A DNA stretch of 64,000 nucleotides from Basidiobolus meristosporus CBS 931.73 (lineage: Eukaryota > Basidiobolomycota > Basidiobolomycetes > Basidiobolales > Basidiobolaceae), in the NCBI GenBank assembly GCA_002104905.1, contig MCFE01000133.1, forward strand, positions 62,001 through 126,000, given 5' to 3'. Below, in pieces: positions 33,915 through 45,619 of this stretch. Position numbers and translations under genes: made by a program. How positions within the stretch are numbered: position 1 is the first letter of the stretch; each line of letters starts with the position of its first letter. The notes beneath the pieces are model-generated. The model was not told the DNA's origin. It saw nothing but the letters and a program-made list of their open reading frames with translations, and did no database searches.

Positions 33915-34333
33915 CTCCTACTAAAATAATGTTCATACTGACTAGTTCTAATTTTGACCTAAGATATTCAAACTTGTCTCTTGCTAATAGTCTGATTGAT
34001 ATGTCTGTAATCATTTCATATGTAGGATAGTCAGCAAAGTTAACTAAGCTGTTCACTATAGCTTTATATAGGAAATGGTGTCTAATATTGATATGATCAG
34101 CTCTAGCATGAGAAGTTGGATTTTTACCTAATTGTATACATCCTTGATTTTCTTGCAATAGAGTAATAGGTGTTGCTGACATAAGCCTAAATCTTTAAAA
34201 AGCCTCATTAACCATATTGCTTTTGAAGCTTCACATGCTGCCATATACTCTGCCACTGTGGTAGAAAGTACTTCAATTGGTTACTCTCTTAAATTCCATG
34301 AATTTGCTCCTTTACAGTAAAGAAAGGTGTATC

Positions 34334-34682
34334 TGTTGCAATATTCTGAGGTGTTTATGAAGTGATGTGGAGAACTAGAGCATTTACATGTTGTTCACTT
34401 GTAGATTTATTGATCATTAGTATGGTATTTATACTTTGGATAAAGTAGAGCAAACAAATGTGTAGAGCTTGCTAAGAAAGGTCCCAAGAATATGTGCACA
34501 AAGTTTGGGGGCTCTTGGGCAGCTTTGAGAAAGATCAATATGTGAGTACCTGATAATTTGGTGAAGATATTCTAAGTAAATCCCAAAAAGAAATTTGATT
34601 GGGACAGAATGCTAATCAAGGAATAAGATTGATGTGGCCAAGTTAGCATGAATATTTTGGTTACAACCTAATACTTACAGCA
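34334..34682 (-). repeat. Copia solo LTR (family S), TSD GTATC
   Basis: TGTTGCAATATTC...CTTACAGCA, 349 bp, flanked by GTATC on both sides (34,329-34,333 and 34,683-34,687). It lies inside element G's RNase H and is the same family as 27,871-28,219. Confidence 0.9.
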
Positions 34683-34966
34683 GTATCCAGTGGTGGATCT
34701 TTTGGCTTCCAAATTCTGTCCCCAATCAGCATCAGAGTGTCCCACACAAATATGTTCTGAGTCTTTATAGGTGTACCTTGAGTAGCAATCAGCAGTTCCT
34801 TTTGGGTATCTAAAATCCGCTTAACTGCTGTAATATGATCAACCCATAGTTCTGATTATGCTGGCTAACAACTCCCACTGAGCAGGAGATATCTTAATGT
34901 GTACCAAGCATACTATACATCAGATTGCCAACCATATATTGCTAGGCAACTCAGGGCTTTCACCGC

Positions 34967-35190
34967 AACAATACCATGCAAATATTGTCACAGCAGCACT
35001 CATATCTTGTAATGTTTTATCACTTAGTTTGGAAGTAATATTAGCCAAATACCTTTGTGATACTGTCATAAGATTGCTAAAAGGGTCATTAATTCCAACC
35101 TGCTGGTACTATGACAGTCTCTTAATGAGATCCTGATGGCTGATCCAGATTTGATACACCTGCAGAACCAAGTTAGTTTTCAGAGGGTAA
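34967..35190 (-). other. Captured segment in element G
   Basis: A roughly 220-bp stretch of non-copia sequence in the RT-RNase H region. It is about 93% identical, in reverse complement, to 41,963-42,178 at the end of element H. A frame reads WISHQDLIKRLSQYQQVGIN then DPFSNLMTVSQRYLANITSK, which I do not recognise. Copia sequence for the LMYIMLGTCPDISYSVGVVS region is present on both sides, as a direct duplication of about 130 bp. Confidence 0.75.
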
Positions 35191-38100
35191 ATGCTGCAAT
35201 ATGATCAGATTCATTGTTCTGATTATGCTGGCTGACAACTCCCACTGATTATGAGATATCTGGACATGCTCCAAGCATGATATAAGTCAGACTGCTGATC
35301 CTAGACTGATAAAGAAAGTCAGAGCTTTCAGATGGCACCAAGCTCTCTTGATTCAGCTGAGTTTTGACCAAGTTAAGGTTTGTCTCCATTAGGGTAGCTG
35401 CCAATTTGCAGACTTTGATATGGTACTTATTTAGTATATCTTGAATATACCTGGATTGGCTTAGGGTGATAGTCTGGTACTTCTGTTTATGCAGAGCTTT
35501 ATCCCTAAGCAGTAACAGAGTTCTCCTAGGTTGAACATCTTAAACTCTTACAAAGTCTGGGTTTAGTCTCTTCCAATGTCACTAGGTTATTAGTAACTAT
35601 AATAAGATCATCAACATATAGAGCTAATAGAGCTGTACTTGCTCTATCTGGCTCATAGTGTATACTGTAGTCAGCATTACTCTGTTTGAAACTCAAAGAT
35701 CCCAAATAAAAATCTATTTTTCAATTCCAGGCTCTTTGTAATTGTTTGACTCCATATGGAGACTTTTTAAGCTTGCAGACCAAACAGGGATCATCTTGAT
35801 CAGCAAACCCATCAGGCTGGCTCATATACATGTCCTCATCAAGTCCTCCATTTAAAAATGCAGTTTTTACATCCTTTGGATGAATAAACAACTAATATTT
35901 AGCTGCAATTGCTAATATTAATCTAATAAAATTAAACTTGGCTTTCAGTGCAAAGGTCTCAGTATAGTCAGGTCTGTTTGTTTGAGAGTATCCTTTGGCC
36001 ACAAGTCTTGCTGTGTATCTTTCAACTGTACCACCAGCCTTGTATTTTGTCTTAAGGACCCATCTGCATTCAATTGATCATTGGTTGATTGGTAGTTTGA
36101 CCAAGTCCCAAGTTTGATTTTTCATCAGGGCCTGACATTCCTCAGTAATTGCAGATCTCCAAAACTTTGTCTGAGGGCTATTTAGGGCCTCTTTAACAGC
36201 CTAGGGCTCATTAATATGGACTGAATAGGCATAGGCTAAGTTGGTACCCTCCTCAATATACTAATTGGGGCTGTTTCTAGTCTGGCTGGATCTATGGGCA
36301 TTTGATACTGTAATGATCACCTTTGAGATATTTTTGGGCACTTCTTCTGGCTGAGCCACTGTTCTAGAATCATCTGGAATGAAAAAATTCTCATTGTTTT
36401 GCTCTATTCAATCCTGACAAGAGATGGACTGGAGTTCAGATTTTCATCATTATATGACGTCATTTTTTGTAAAATTTTTGAATTTTTGTCAAATGACATA
36501 TCCCTGGACTTGCTTAGCTTCTTTGATCTTGTACAGTAGAGTCTGTATGCTTTACTCTCCTTGCAGTAGCTCAAGAATATGCATTTTAGACTTTTTAGCT
36601 CAAATTTTGACTGATTTCTAGGCAGTTTCTTAGCATATGCTATACACCCAAGTGTTCTTATATGTTCTGCACCTGACCTGTATCCATACCATGCTTAAAG
36701 TAGAGTAGAATCACATAGTACACCATTGTAACTCATTTTCAAAGGTATACAGCAGTGGCAACTGATTCTGCTCAAACATCATAGGATATTTTTTGATCAT
36801 AGATCATGGATCCTGCCATAACAATATTTGATCTGTTTGCACATTCTGCTGCTACACTTGGCTGTGTGGAGTATGGTACAGTAGTCTCCTGCTTTATTCT
36901 ATGAGCGTTGCATAAGTGGATGTAGAGTTTTGAGGTATATTCTGCACCATTACCAGAGCCTATTTTCTTGATTTTTTCACCAGTCTCTCTTTCCACCATG
37001 ACTGTGAGCTCCCTGAACTTAGACAGAGCTTCTTCATTTCTCTACATGAAGTAGACCAACTTGTATCTTGTATATTCATCATTAAAAGTGATCATACTGC
37101 ATCCTGCCTAATAATAAATTTTGCATAGGATCACATATATGTGAGCAAACCAAATCTAATTTTTCTTATTTTTGATTAGCCCAGATCTCTTGAATGGTTG
37201 TCTGGCGCGTTTCCCAAATATGCAGGCTTCACTGTGCTCTGTATTAGCTGGGGGATCAACTTACTCCCAAAACTAGCTGATCTTTGAATGTATTGCACAA
37301 ATAATCAAAATTGATGTACCCAAATCTCCCATGCCAAAGTATTGGTGTTTCTTCATTCAAGTTACTTATAATGGCTTCCAGATATGATGGAATATTAGTC
37401 AACTTATACTGATTCTGATCTCTGATGCTCAAAGCAATATGTGCACCATTTGGATCAGTGATGCTGCATCCAAAATAGTTAAAGCCAAAACTGAGTCCTT
37501 CTGCTGCATCCTTGCTTACAGTTAGTAAGTACCTGATTATTTCTGGTACATAGAAAACTTCCTCAAAGGTCAATGTATGACTTCATTCTCTGCTTCAAAG
37601 GTCAACTGGGACAGTTCCTTCTCCCACTGCTTCAATTGCTCTCTTCTCACCCATGAAAGCCTTCATAGTTGGAAATTCTTGACATTGGATTAAAAGTTCT
37701 TTTTGGTGTATGAATTGTTGAGATGCTCCAGAATCTGTTTACCTTGTCTGAGAATCCTTGCTTATGGTCATATTCAGTACAGATTTGAATAGTCTATCTT
37801 TAGTTGTTGCAGCATTTGTGTATTCAGGCTTTTTCTGCCAACTATCTCACTTTTTAAGTACCAGTCTGATGTGCATCCTTTCCTTTTGCAGTGGTTGCAA
37901 AACAGACTCATATTGCCTTTAAAAGGTCTTTGGTATTTTTTTTGTTGGTTATACTTGATTATTACAGCATTTTACTCTTTCATCTTATTGGAGTTGATGT
38001 TCCCATTTCTTCATCCAGGACCTTTGCATATACAAAATTAGGATCAAATCCTATATTCTGAACTCTAAGGCTGCTTCTAGGCCTTGAAATCTATCTGTCA

Positions 38101-38597
38101 GGCTATTCAGGATGGTTACTAACACCTGCTGATCAGTAGTTGTTACAGCAACAGATCAGATCTACACACAGGGTTATTCTGTAAATTAGATTTTTCACTT
38201 CTTCTCCTGCCAGCATCTTGGTAGTAAAAAATCTTTGTCTAAGTTACATTTTATTGGCAGCTGAACATGACTGGTAGGTGTTGTCTGATGCCTTCCAAGC
38301 ATTCTTTGCCATTTTTGCATGTGAGCATTGAATAAGCAATTTGTCTTCAATATTAAGGCAAATGCAGTTACTGGCTCTTTGTTCTTTCTTCTTATACTTA
38401 AGAATTCCTCTCCAATGCTTTTAGGAGGGTATTCTTATTCTATGACAATATCCCAAAGGCCTATCTCTTATAGGAGCATCTTCATTTTCACCTTTCACAC
38501 CTGGTAGTTAGATCCATCCAGCTTTTCAGCAGAGGAAGAAATCTCAGTAATAGTGGTAGTAGACATTACAGAGAGTGACAGCTTGTGGCTCATAACC

Positions 38598-38946
38598 TGT
38601 TGTAAGGGTCTTGGAGATATTGGAAGTTGTTGAGAGAACAAGCTTATTATATGGTTTGCAGTTAATGATTTGTTAAATGCAAAATTGGTACTTATACTTT
38701 TACATGGTCTTGGCTCACCAAACATGTAAAATGGGTATTGGAAGATCCCAAAACCCTATGCGCAAAGTTTGAGGCTGTTTCAACAACTTTGAGAATTTTC
38801 ATGTTCTGGGCACCTGATGTTATGGTGAAAATATTCTAGGTAACTCTCAACAAGGATTTTGGTCAGTACTCTCTGAGATTTGAAGGTAATGATCTAAGTG
38901 ACTAACTTAGGTCAATATCTAGGTGGAAATACAAATTTTTACAACA
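38598..38946 (-). repeat. Copia-2 G 5' LTR
   Basis: TGTTGTAAGGG...TTTTTACAACA. Left of it the minus strand has the primer site GGTTATGAGCC. To its right, plus-strand element H starts within gag. Confidence 0.87.
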
Positions 38947-41900
38947 AGAATTACCCTGCTGGTGGAAGTGATGGAATCTGTGGGCTTACCAACTACTGAT
39001 GAGGATATGATAGTAATCATCCTGATTAGCCCAACAGAGAGGTATCTGGGTCTTGTGTCTACTCTAGAGTGCAGAACTGAAGATTTGACCTTAAACTAAA
39101 TATATGGAAGGCTCCTTGATGAAGAATTAAGAAAATTAAGTGCCAACAAGAAGGAAGAAGAAAATGCTTTAACATGCAATGAAGACCAACAAAAGAGATA
39201 CTCAAGACCTGTGAAAGGCAATAGCAACCTGTTTTGCAACTACAGCCAAAGGAAAAGACAAACATCAGACTGGTGCTGCAAAAAGTGACATAGTCAGTAG
39301 AAAAAGCTTGAATATGGAAATGATGCAAAAACTGAAGATAGACTACTCATATCTGCACTGAATATGACCAGAAACAAGGATTCTCAGACATAGTTTACTG
39401 ACTCTGGAGCATCTCAAAAACTTACACACCAAAAAGAAATGTTTACCTAATATCAAGAAATCCCAATTATCAAGGTTTTCATGGGTGACAAGAGAGCAAT
39501 TGATGCAGTGGGAGAAGGAACTATCCAAGTTGATCTTAGATGCAGGGAAGGAAGTCATACATTGCCCTTAAAAGAAGTACTCTATGTACCAGAAACTGCT
39601 AAGAACCTACTAACTGTAAGCAAGGACACACCAGAAGGACTCAGTTTCAGCTCTAACTATTCTGGATGCAGGATCACTGATCCAAATGGTGCTCATATTA
39701 CTTTGGGTATCCGAGATCATAATCTGCATAAGTTGACTAATATTCCATCATATCTGGAAGCCAATATATGTAACTTGAATGAAGAAACACCAATACTTTG
39801 GCATGGCAGATATGGACACATTAATTTTGATTATTTGTGCTAAACCATCAAAGATCAGCAAATTACTGAAGTAAAATTGATCTGCCCAGCGTATTTGAAG
39901 CACTGTGAAGCCTGCATATATAGAAAACAAGCCAAGCAGCTGTTCAAGAGCTCTGGGTTAGTCAAAACTAAGAAAAAATTTGATCTTATTCACTCAGGTC
40001 TGTGTGGACCTATTCAACATGTATCCTTAGGCAGGATGCAATGTTGAATCACTTTTATTGATGTTTATACAAGATTCATGTAGGCCTTCTTCATGGAGAG
40101 AAAGGAAGAAGCTCTGTCTAAGTTCAAGGAGTCTAAAGCCATGGTGGAAAGAGAAACTGGTGAAAAATCAGAAAAATACACTGTGACAATGGTGAAGAAC
40201 ATACCTCAAAACTCTCCATCCACTTCTGCAATGCTTGTAGGATAAAGCAAGAGACTACTGTACCCTACTCCCCACAGCCAAATAGAGTAGCAGAACATGC
40301 TAAAAAAATCTATAATTAACATGGCAAGATCTATGATCCATGATCAAAAATTATCCAATGAATTTTGGGCAGAATCAGTTGCCACAGCTGTATACCTTAA
40401 AAGTAGGACTTATAATAGAATACTCTGTGATTCTACTGCATTCAGAGCATGGTATGGATACAGAACAAATGCAGAACATCTAAGAATATTTGGGTGTAAA
40501 GCATATGCTAAGAATCTGCCCAGAAATCAGTCAAAATTTGAGCCAAAAGGTGTAAAATGCATATTTTTGAGCCCCTGCAATGAAAGTAAAGCATACAGAC
40601 TCTACAATACTAAAGCAAAGAAGCTAATCAAGCTCAGGGATGTGTTGCTTGTGAAAATTCAAAGATATTACAAAAAATGACATCAGATGATGACAAAAGT
40701 TCAATTTTAAGTCTACCAATTGCAAGGTTTGAACCAGAGCAAGGCAGTACAGAATATTTCACTCCAGAGGATGCTACAAGCATTTTTCAGCCTGAGATGG
40801 TGCCCATGAATATCCCATAAGTGATCATTCCAATATCAAATGCCCATAGATCCAACCAGACTAGAAACAGCCTTAATTACTATATCAAGGAGGGTACCAA
40901 CTTAGCCTATGCCTATTCAGTCCATATTAATGAGCCCTAGGCTGTTAAAGAGGCCCTAAATAACCCTCAGACAAAGTTTTGGAGATCTGCAATTACTGAG
41001 GAATGTCAGGCCCTGATGGAAAATCAAACTTGGGACTTGGTCAAACTACCAATCAACCAATGATCAATTGAATGCAGATGGGTCCTTAAGACAAAATACA
41101 AGGCTGGTGGTACAGTTGAGAGATACAGAGCAAGACTTGTGGCCAAAGGATACTCTCAAACAAACAGACCTGACTATACTGAGACCTTTGCACTGGAAGC
41201 CAAGTTTAATTTCATCAGGTTAATATTGGCAATTGCAGCCAAATACAAGTATTTTATTCATCCAAAGGATGTTAAAGCTGCTTTTTTGACTGGAGAACTT
41301 GATGAGGAAATGTATATGGACCAGCCTGACAGGTTTGTTGACCACAATGAGCCCTGTTTGGTCTGCAAGCTTAAAAGTCTCTGTATGGACTCAAACAATC
41401 ACCAAGAGCCTGGAATTGCCAGATAGATTTTTATTTGGATTATCTGAGGCTCAAAAGGAGTAATGCTGACTATAGTATATACTATAAGCCAGATAGAGCA
41501 AATCCAGTCCTATTAGCTCTATATATAGATGGTCTTATTACAGCTGCCAATAACCTCAAAACATTGCAAGGGGCTAAATCCAGCCTTTCTAACAAGCTCA
41601 AGATGTCCAATCTAGGAGAACTCAGTTACTACTTAGGGATAAAGTTCTCCATAGACCAAAGTACCAAAACTTTCACCCTAAGCCAGTCCAAGTGTATCCA
41701 AGATATACCAAGGAAGTATTAAACTGAAGTCTGTAAACTGGCAGCTATCCCAATGGAGACAATCCTTAACTTGGTCAAAACGCAACCAAATCAAGGGAGC
41801 TTGGTGCCATCTGAAAGCTCTGACTTTCCTTATCAGTCTAGAATCAGCAGTCTGACTTATATCATGCTTGGAACATGTCCAGATATCTCATATTCAGTGG

Positions 41901-42178
41901 CAGTTGTCAGCCAGCATAATCAGAACAATGAATCTGATCATATTGCAGCATTTACCCTCTGAAAACTAACTTGGTTCTGCAGGTGGATCCAATCTGGATC
42001 AGCCATCAGGATCTCATTAAGAGACTGTCATAGTACCAGCAGCTTGGAATTAGTGACCCTTTAACAATCTTATGACAGAATCACAAAGGTATTTGGCTAA
42101 TTTTACTTCCAAATTAAGTGATAAAACATCAAAAGATATGATTGGTACTGTGACAATATTTGCATGGTATTGTTGCAG
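38947..42178 (+). mobile_element. Copia-2 element H, 5'- and 3'-truncated
   Basis: Plus-strand copia coding sequence in head-to-head arrangement with G. Gag from RITLLVEVMESVGLPTTDED (38,947), protease-integrase at 39,360-40,680 (GCRITDPNGAHITLGIRDHN, LWHGRYGHINFDYLC, KSRTYNRILCDSTAF), RT at 41,040-41,720 (KAAFLTGELDEEMYMDQPDR, LYIDGLITAANN in place of YVDD, SYYLGIKFSID) and RNase H start at 41,753-41,960. After SDHIAAF it switches to the captured segment. No LTR of its own is present. Stops and the lost YVDD make it dead. Confidence 0.82.
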
Positions 42179-42299
42179 TCTTATTGTGCTCTACAACTGT
42201 TTCAAATGGATCCAACTGGTCAGGACATCTAATGGCCTTATATGACAAGAAACTTGATGGTATCTCACCAGCCTCACAGCAAGACTCTGATGGGATTAT

Positions 42300-42845
42300 A
42301 TTGGCAGTGTGGCAGTGTGGCAGCCTACAGCTGGTTCCATATAATGCTACTGTACCAATTTACCAAATGGTATTTCCTTTTTCTACCTCCCCATATGCAA
42401 TTCATATATTCCACTGTAGAATCACCCCTCTTTATTTGCTTACCCACTACTACCTTGGGTATTCCACATACAGTTTAAATCAAGAAAACCATGGCCTTCT
42501 GCTTACTAACCTCTGCAAATGCACACACCTGCTGTAATTGACATATTTCTATCACCTCAACTCTATGGATTTTTAGTGTGATACTTGCAAAGTTGCCATA
42601 TACCTTGTACTGTTGGTAAAGTATACATCTTGCAAACATATGCTTGGTTATTGCCACTTCTGCCATGAATACCTCCTGAATATCTGCAAAGAACTTCTTG
42701 GTATTTAGCCAATATATTCCTTCTCCCTGCTGGATTCTAGTCCCCCTTATAGGTGTGCTCTGGCACTTGTTTGTGTGAATTCCATATTGAATGGCATATA
42801 AGTTGGCTTGTGACTAAGAGTATTATGGTATACCATGGTAGAGTT
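42300..42845 (-). pseudogene. Tnp2-like transposase relic K, C-terminal piece
   Basis: The minus frame in 42,475-42,700 reads MAEVAITKHMFARCILYQQY, KVYGNFASITLKIHRVEVIE, and further left GDSTVEYMNCIWGG. It matches the plus relic at 22,830-23,170 in order. The piece is the continuation of 50,695-52,050, from which it is separated by gypsy-3. Confidence 0.65.
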
Positions 42846-43232
42846 TGTGGGTTATTACTGACTGTACTTGGTGAGTGGGAGAGCTTGTAGGTCAAGTCAG
42901 TACCACTTGGTTCAGAATAGCTTCCGATAGAAGGTAGCAAGGTAATAAAGACTTCTGTTTATTTCGTCCAATTCTTGTTGTTCTTCCTGGTTCAATTGGG
43001 TAGATATATATATCACTTGGGGGGGCTTAGACAATAGACAATGTGTTATAAAATAGGGGTGTGAACACCTTCCTGTTATGGTAAGTGTTCTAACTAGATA
43101 AGGGCAGGGATAGGAGGGGAGGACGCGTGGGGGAATCATAGGGAGGGTACTGGAGGACTTTGGGTAGGACTCTGGAGGGAACTCTTGGGAGAACTCTTGG
43201 GCAAAGAGTGGGTACTACATTGAGTACTCACA
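42846..43232 (-). repeat. Gypsy-3 3' LTR
   Basis: TGTGGGTTATTACTG...GAGTACTCACA. The left flank is GAGTT. A TATATATAT stretch lies near 43,005. Confidence 0.94.
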
Positions 43233-43276
43233 TATCCCAGGGGTTAAGTGGGAGCTTTGTCCTCAAAGTTCTTTGA

Positions 43277-44470
43277 CTAACTCGCTTCTCCAGGATTGAT
43301 TTCGTTTACGGAGCATGGGGAGTCACTGTAGTACCATTGCTGGTTGTCACTTGCGAGGGGATTGCGGGCAAGTACCTGATACCATTTGGTGGCAGAATGG
43401 GGTGCGGCCTGTGTTGCTTGAGGGATGTTTTCCACAGAGCCAAATAGTTGGTAAACCATAGGGTTCTGGGTAAGTTCCTTGGGAGGGTTGGAGAACAAGA
43501 AAAGGTGCAATAGCGCAATAAAGTCTTGCTTCTTTATCTTGCAAACGTTATTGGAGCTTGTCCTTTTTGTGTTCAATATGACGGCGGGGGACCTTTTGAA
43601 GAGGGCGTACACTCAGTTGGCAGTCACCCGTTGTCGATAACAAGTTTTTGCTTCTTCCAAGACGTATTGTAGTTCTTCCGTAGAAACTGTGGCGCAATCA
43701 AGGCGCTTTCGTACTTGCCTCATGGTTTCTACAGAATCCGTGGCGGTTTCTTCGGCTTCTTGGAGTTGGACTTTGTACTGATTCCTGAGTTGTCCTATGG
43801 TAAACCACTGTAATAGTTGCAACACAGCAACTTGGTGGATCACATGGGTTAACTGGCCGGTGTATTTAATCCGTTTGCGTATCTTCTCTAAGATGGTTCC
43901 TTCTTGGAAATGTGGTTCGAGATGTTTGCAAATTTCTTGGAGGAGTCCTTCAATCGGGAGTTCTACTTCTGGTGCTCTTGCAGCTTGTACCAGGTCTGCA
44001 TATACCTCAACAACCATTGTACCTATTAATGGCAAGTATGCAACAAAACAGGGGGGCTCTCGAGGTCTCGTGAGGGCGTGACAGTTGATTCCTTGTGTCT
44101 TCTGTCTGACTGTGTCCAGTATGGATACGGGAATCAGTGCGGCGTCCTTCTCCTTAATGATCAAGGAACCTCCTCTTAGGTGGTACACGGTCTTCTTGGG
44201 TAGTATCTCCATGCTTTGTATTGGCGTGGGTAACTTGTCTCGTCCCTCTCTGATTGTGTCTTGTATTAGCGTGACTGCTCTGGCAAACGACTCTTCATAG
44301 GTGGCTCTCGTTGTATGTAACGCTTGTACCATATCTCTTAACACTTGCAGGTCAGTTTTGTTTTCAATATCATCTTGGTTCTTGCTAGTGGGAGGGGTAT
44401 TGCCAGTTTTGGGTGAACTGTTTCCTTTGGCACTTTCCATATGCGTTCTTTTGTTCTCCCCTTTGGGCAA
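43277..44470 (-). CDS. Gypsy-3 extra ORF after integrase, unknown function
   Basis: A 285-codon frame starts at 44,470 (MPKGENKRTHMESAKGNSSP) about 105 bp after the integrase stop. It ends at a single TGA (43,613-43,615) and then continues in the same frame for 111 codons to 43,277 (VYALFKRSPAVILNTKRTSS ... VNEINPGEAS). The intact protein would be near 397 residues. The N-terminus is polar and Ser/Pro-rich. The middle is mixed (KKTVYHLRGGSLIIKEKDAA). Residues about 225-280 are rich in heptad-like Leu/Val with charged residues (EAEETATDSVETMRQVRKRL), suggesting a coiled coil. No signal peptide, transmembrane anchor or known domain is evident. Its position is that of env or accessory genes in some gypsy elements, but nothing shows an envelope role. 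Confidence 0.75.
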
Positions 44471-44575
44471 ACTCCCTTGCGCATATTATTTGTACCTATA
44501 TCGACTAAAATCTCCTCTGATAAACTTCAAATGTATCCCGTGTCTTCCTCTATCCTTGTCCTGATAATTGTTTAA

Positions 44576-45619
44576 TCACACTTTGGTCTCAGTGATGATC
44601 GGTGGATCATCATGAAACGGTTTCAGATGGGCTGGCGCTATGTTGCTGATTGTCTTATTATTCAGAGTGATGGTGTACTTTGGTCCATGGTCCAAACTGA
44701 TAACAGTGCATGGGCCAATCCATCGGGGTGTAAATTGTGGGCAGAACTTGAGGCCTGCAACGGTTTGGTCGTACCACACCTTATCGCCTGGTTTCCACTT
44801 TTGTCTTGTTAGTTTCTCATTTTTGGGTGGAGGGGGAAGGTGCTTGTCGACATTTTTGAATACTTTTATTTATAGGTGGGCGATACGGTGTATCAACCTT
44901 TCTATATAGTTGTTATGTGTCGTCAGGGGGACACCTTCCATCGTCAATCCAGCTTCCTCCCGCCACTTGGGTCTTCGTCCATATAGGATTTCATATGGGG
45001 AGAAACCCGTCGTTTTATTTGGTGTGGTGCGCATTGCTAGGAGTGTCAGTGGGAGCAGCTTGGCCCATGATTGGGGAAGTTCCCAGTGAAGCTTCTCCAG
45101 TATGCGGCAACACGTCTGGTTCATCCTCTCGGTTAATCCGTTAGTCTGGGGGTGATACGCGGCCGTGAAGACTTGTTTCACGCCCATCATTTTGCACAGG
45201 TGGGCCACGGTGTTGTTCAGGAAGGAACCACCATTGTTGGACAGGAGTATCTGAGGATATCCGTGTCGGCAGATGAGGTGTTCTAGAATGAATTGGGCGG
45301 TTGTCTTCTGATCTTTATTGCGGACGGCTTGGGCTTCTACCCACTTTGAGAAATAATTGGTAGCGATTATTATGTATTGTTCTCCTTTCTTTGTTTTCAT
45401 AAAGGGGCCAACAAAGTCAATCCCTACTCGGTGGAAGGGCAGGTCAACCGGTATTGGTGCGGTTGTCCCTATCTTCTGACTCCGGTTGAATCTTTTGCAA
45501 GTGGTGCATCTTTGTAACGTATTCGTAACGTTGGTCATCATTTTTCGCCAATAAAACATTTTTCTTAACATCTTATATGTTGTTAGGGGGTTAGCGTTGT
45601 AGTGGGGTGACAGTGACAC
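44576..45619 (-). pseudogene. Gypsy-3 integrase
   Basis: It resumes after the insertion at HYNANPLTTYKMLRKMFYW, then CTTCKRFNR (zinc Cys pair), GIDFVGPFMKTKKGEQYIII, ILLSNNGGSF and HPQTNGLTERMNQ. The second catalytic Asp of the DDE triad (normally SDNGG) is Asn here. A TAA near 44,870 interrupts the frame before KNEKLTRQKWKPGDKVWYDQ and the C-terminal SH3-like region (PRWIGPCTVISLDHGPKYTI). The missing Asp alone would abolish integration activity in known integrases. Confidence 0.85.

Larger units (their letters stand above)
33915..38590 (-). pseudogene. Copia-2 G Gag-Pol relic
   Basis: Readable segments on the minus strand include gag EKLDGSNYQV near 38,510, a knuckle FCNHCKRKGCTSDW near 37,880 (His replaced by Cys), and the protease-integrase region EEVFYVPEIIRYLLTVSKDA with LWHGRFGYINFDYL at 37,573-37,256. 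Then come integrase KKIGSGNGAEYTSKLY (36,950; the usual D of SDNGGEY is lost), RT LLALYVDDLII near 35,610 (YVDD intact), and RNase H PITLLQENQGCIQLGKNP at 34,182-33,907. Confidence 0.8.
33568..38946 (-). mobile_element. Copia-2 element G
   Basis: A minus-strand copia element bounded by LTRs at 33,568-33,914 and 38,598-38,946, which are clearly diverged. Gag lies at 38,560-37,850, protease and integrase at 37,750-36,430, RT at 36,180-35,350 and RNase H at 34,740-33,915. A solo LTR (34,334-34,682) and a captured segment (34,967-35,190) interrupt RNase H/RT. Stops are scattered throughout. Confidence 0.82.

Noticed and set aside
43277-44470. Envelope gene in gypsy-3
   Set aside because: The position fits, but there is no signal peptide, no transmembrane anchor and no cleavage-type site visible. 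The predicted character is soluble and coiled-coil.
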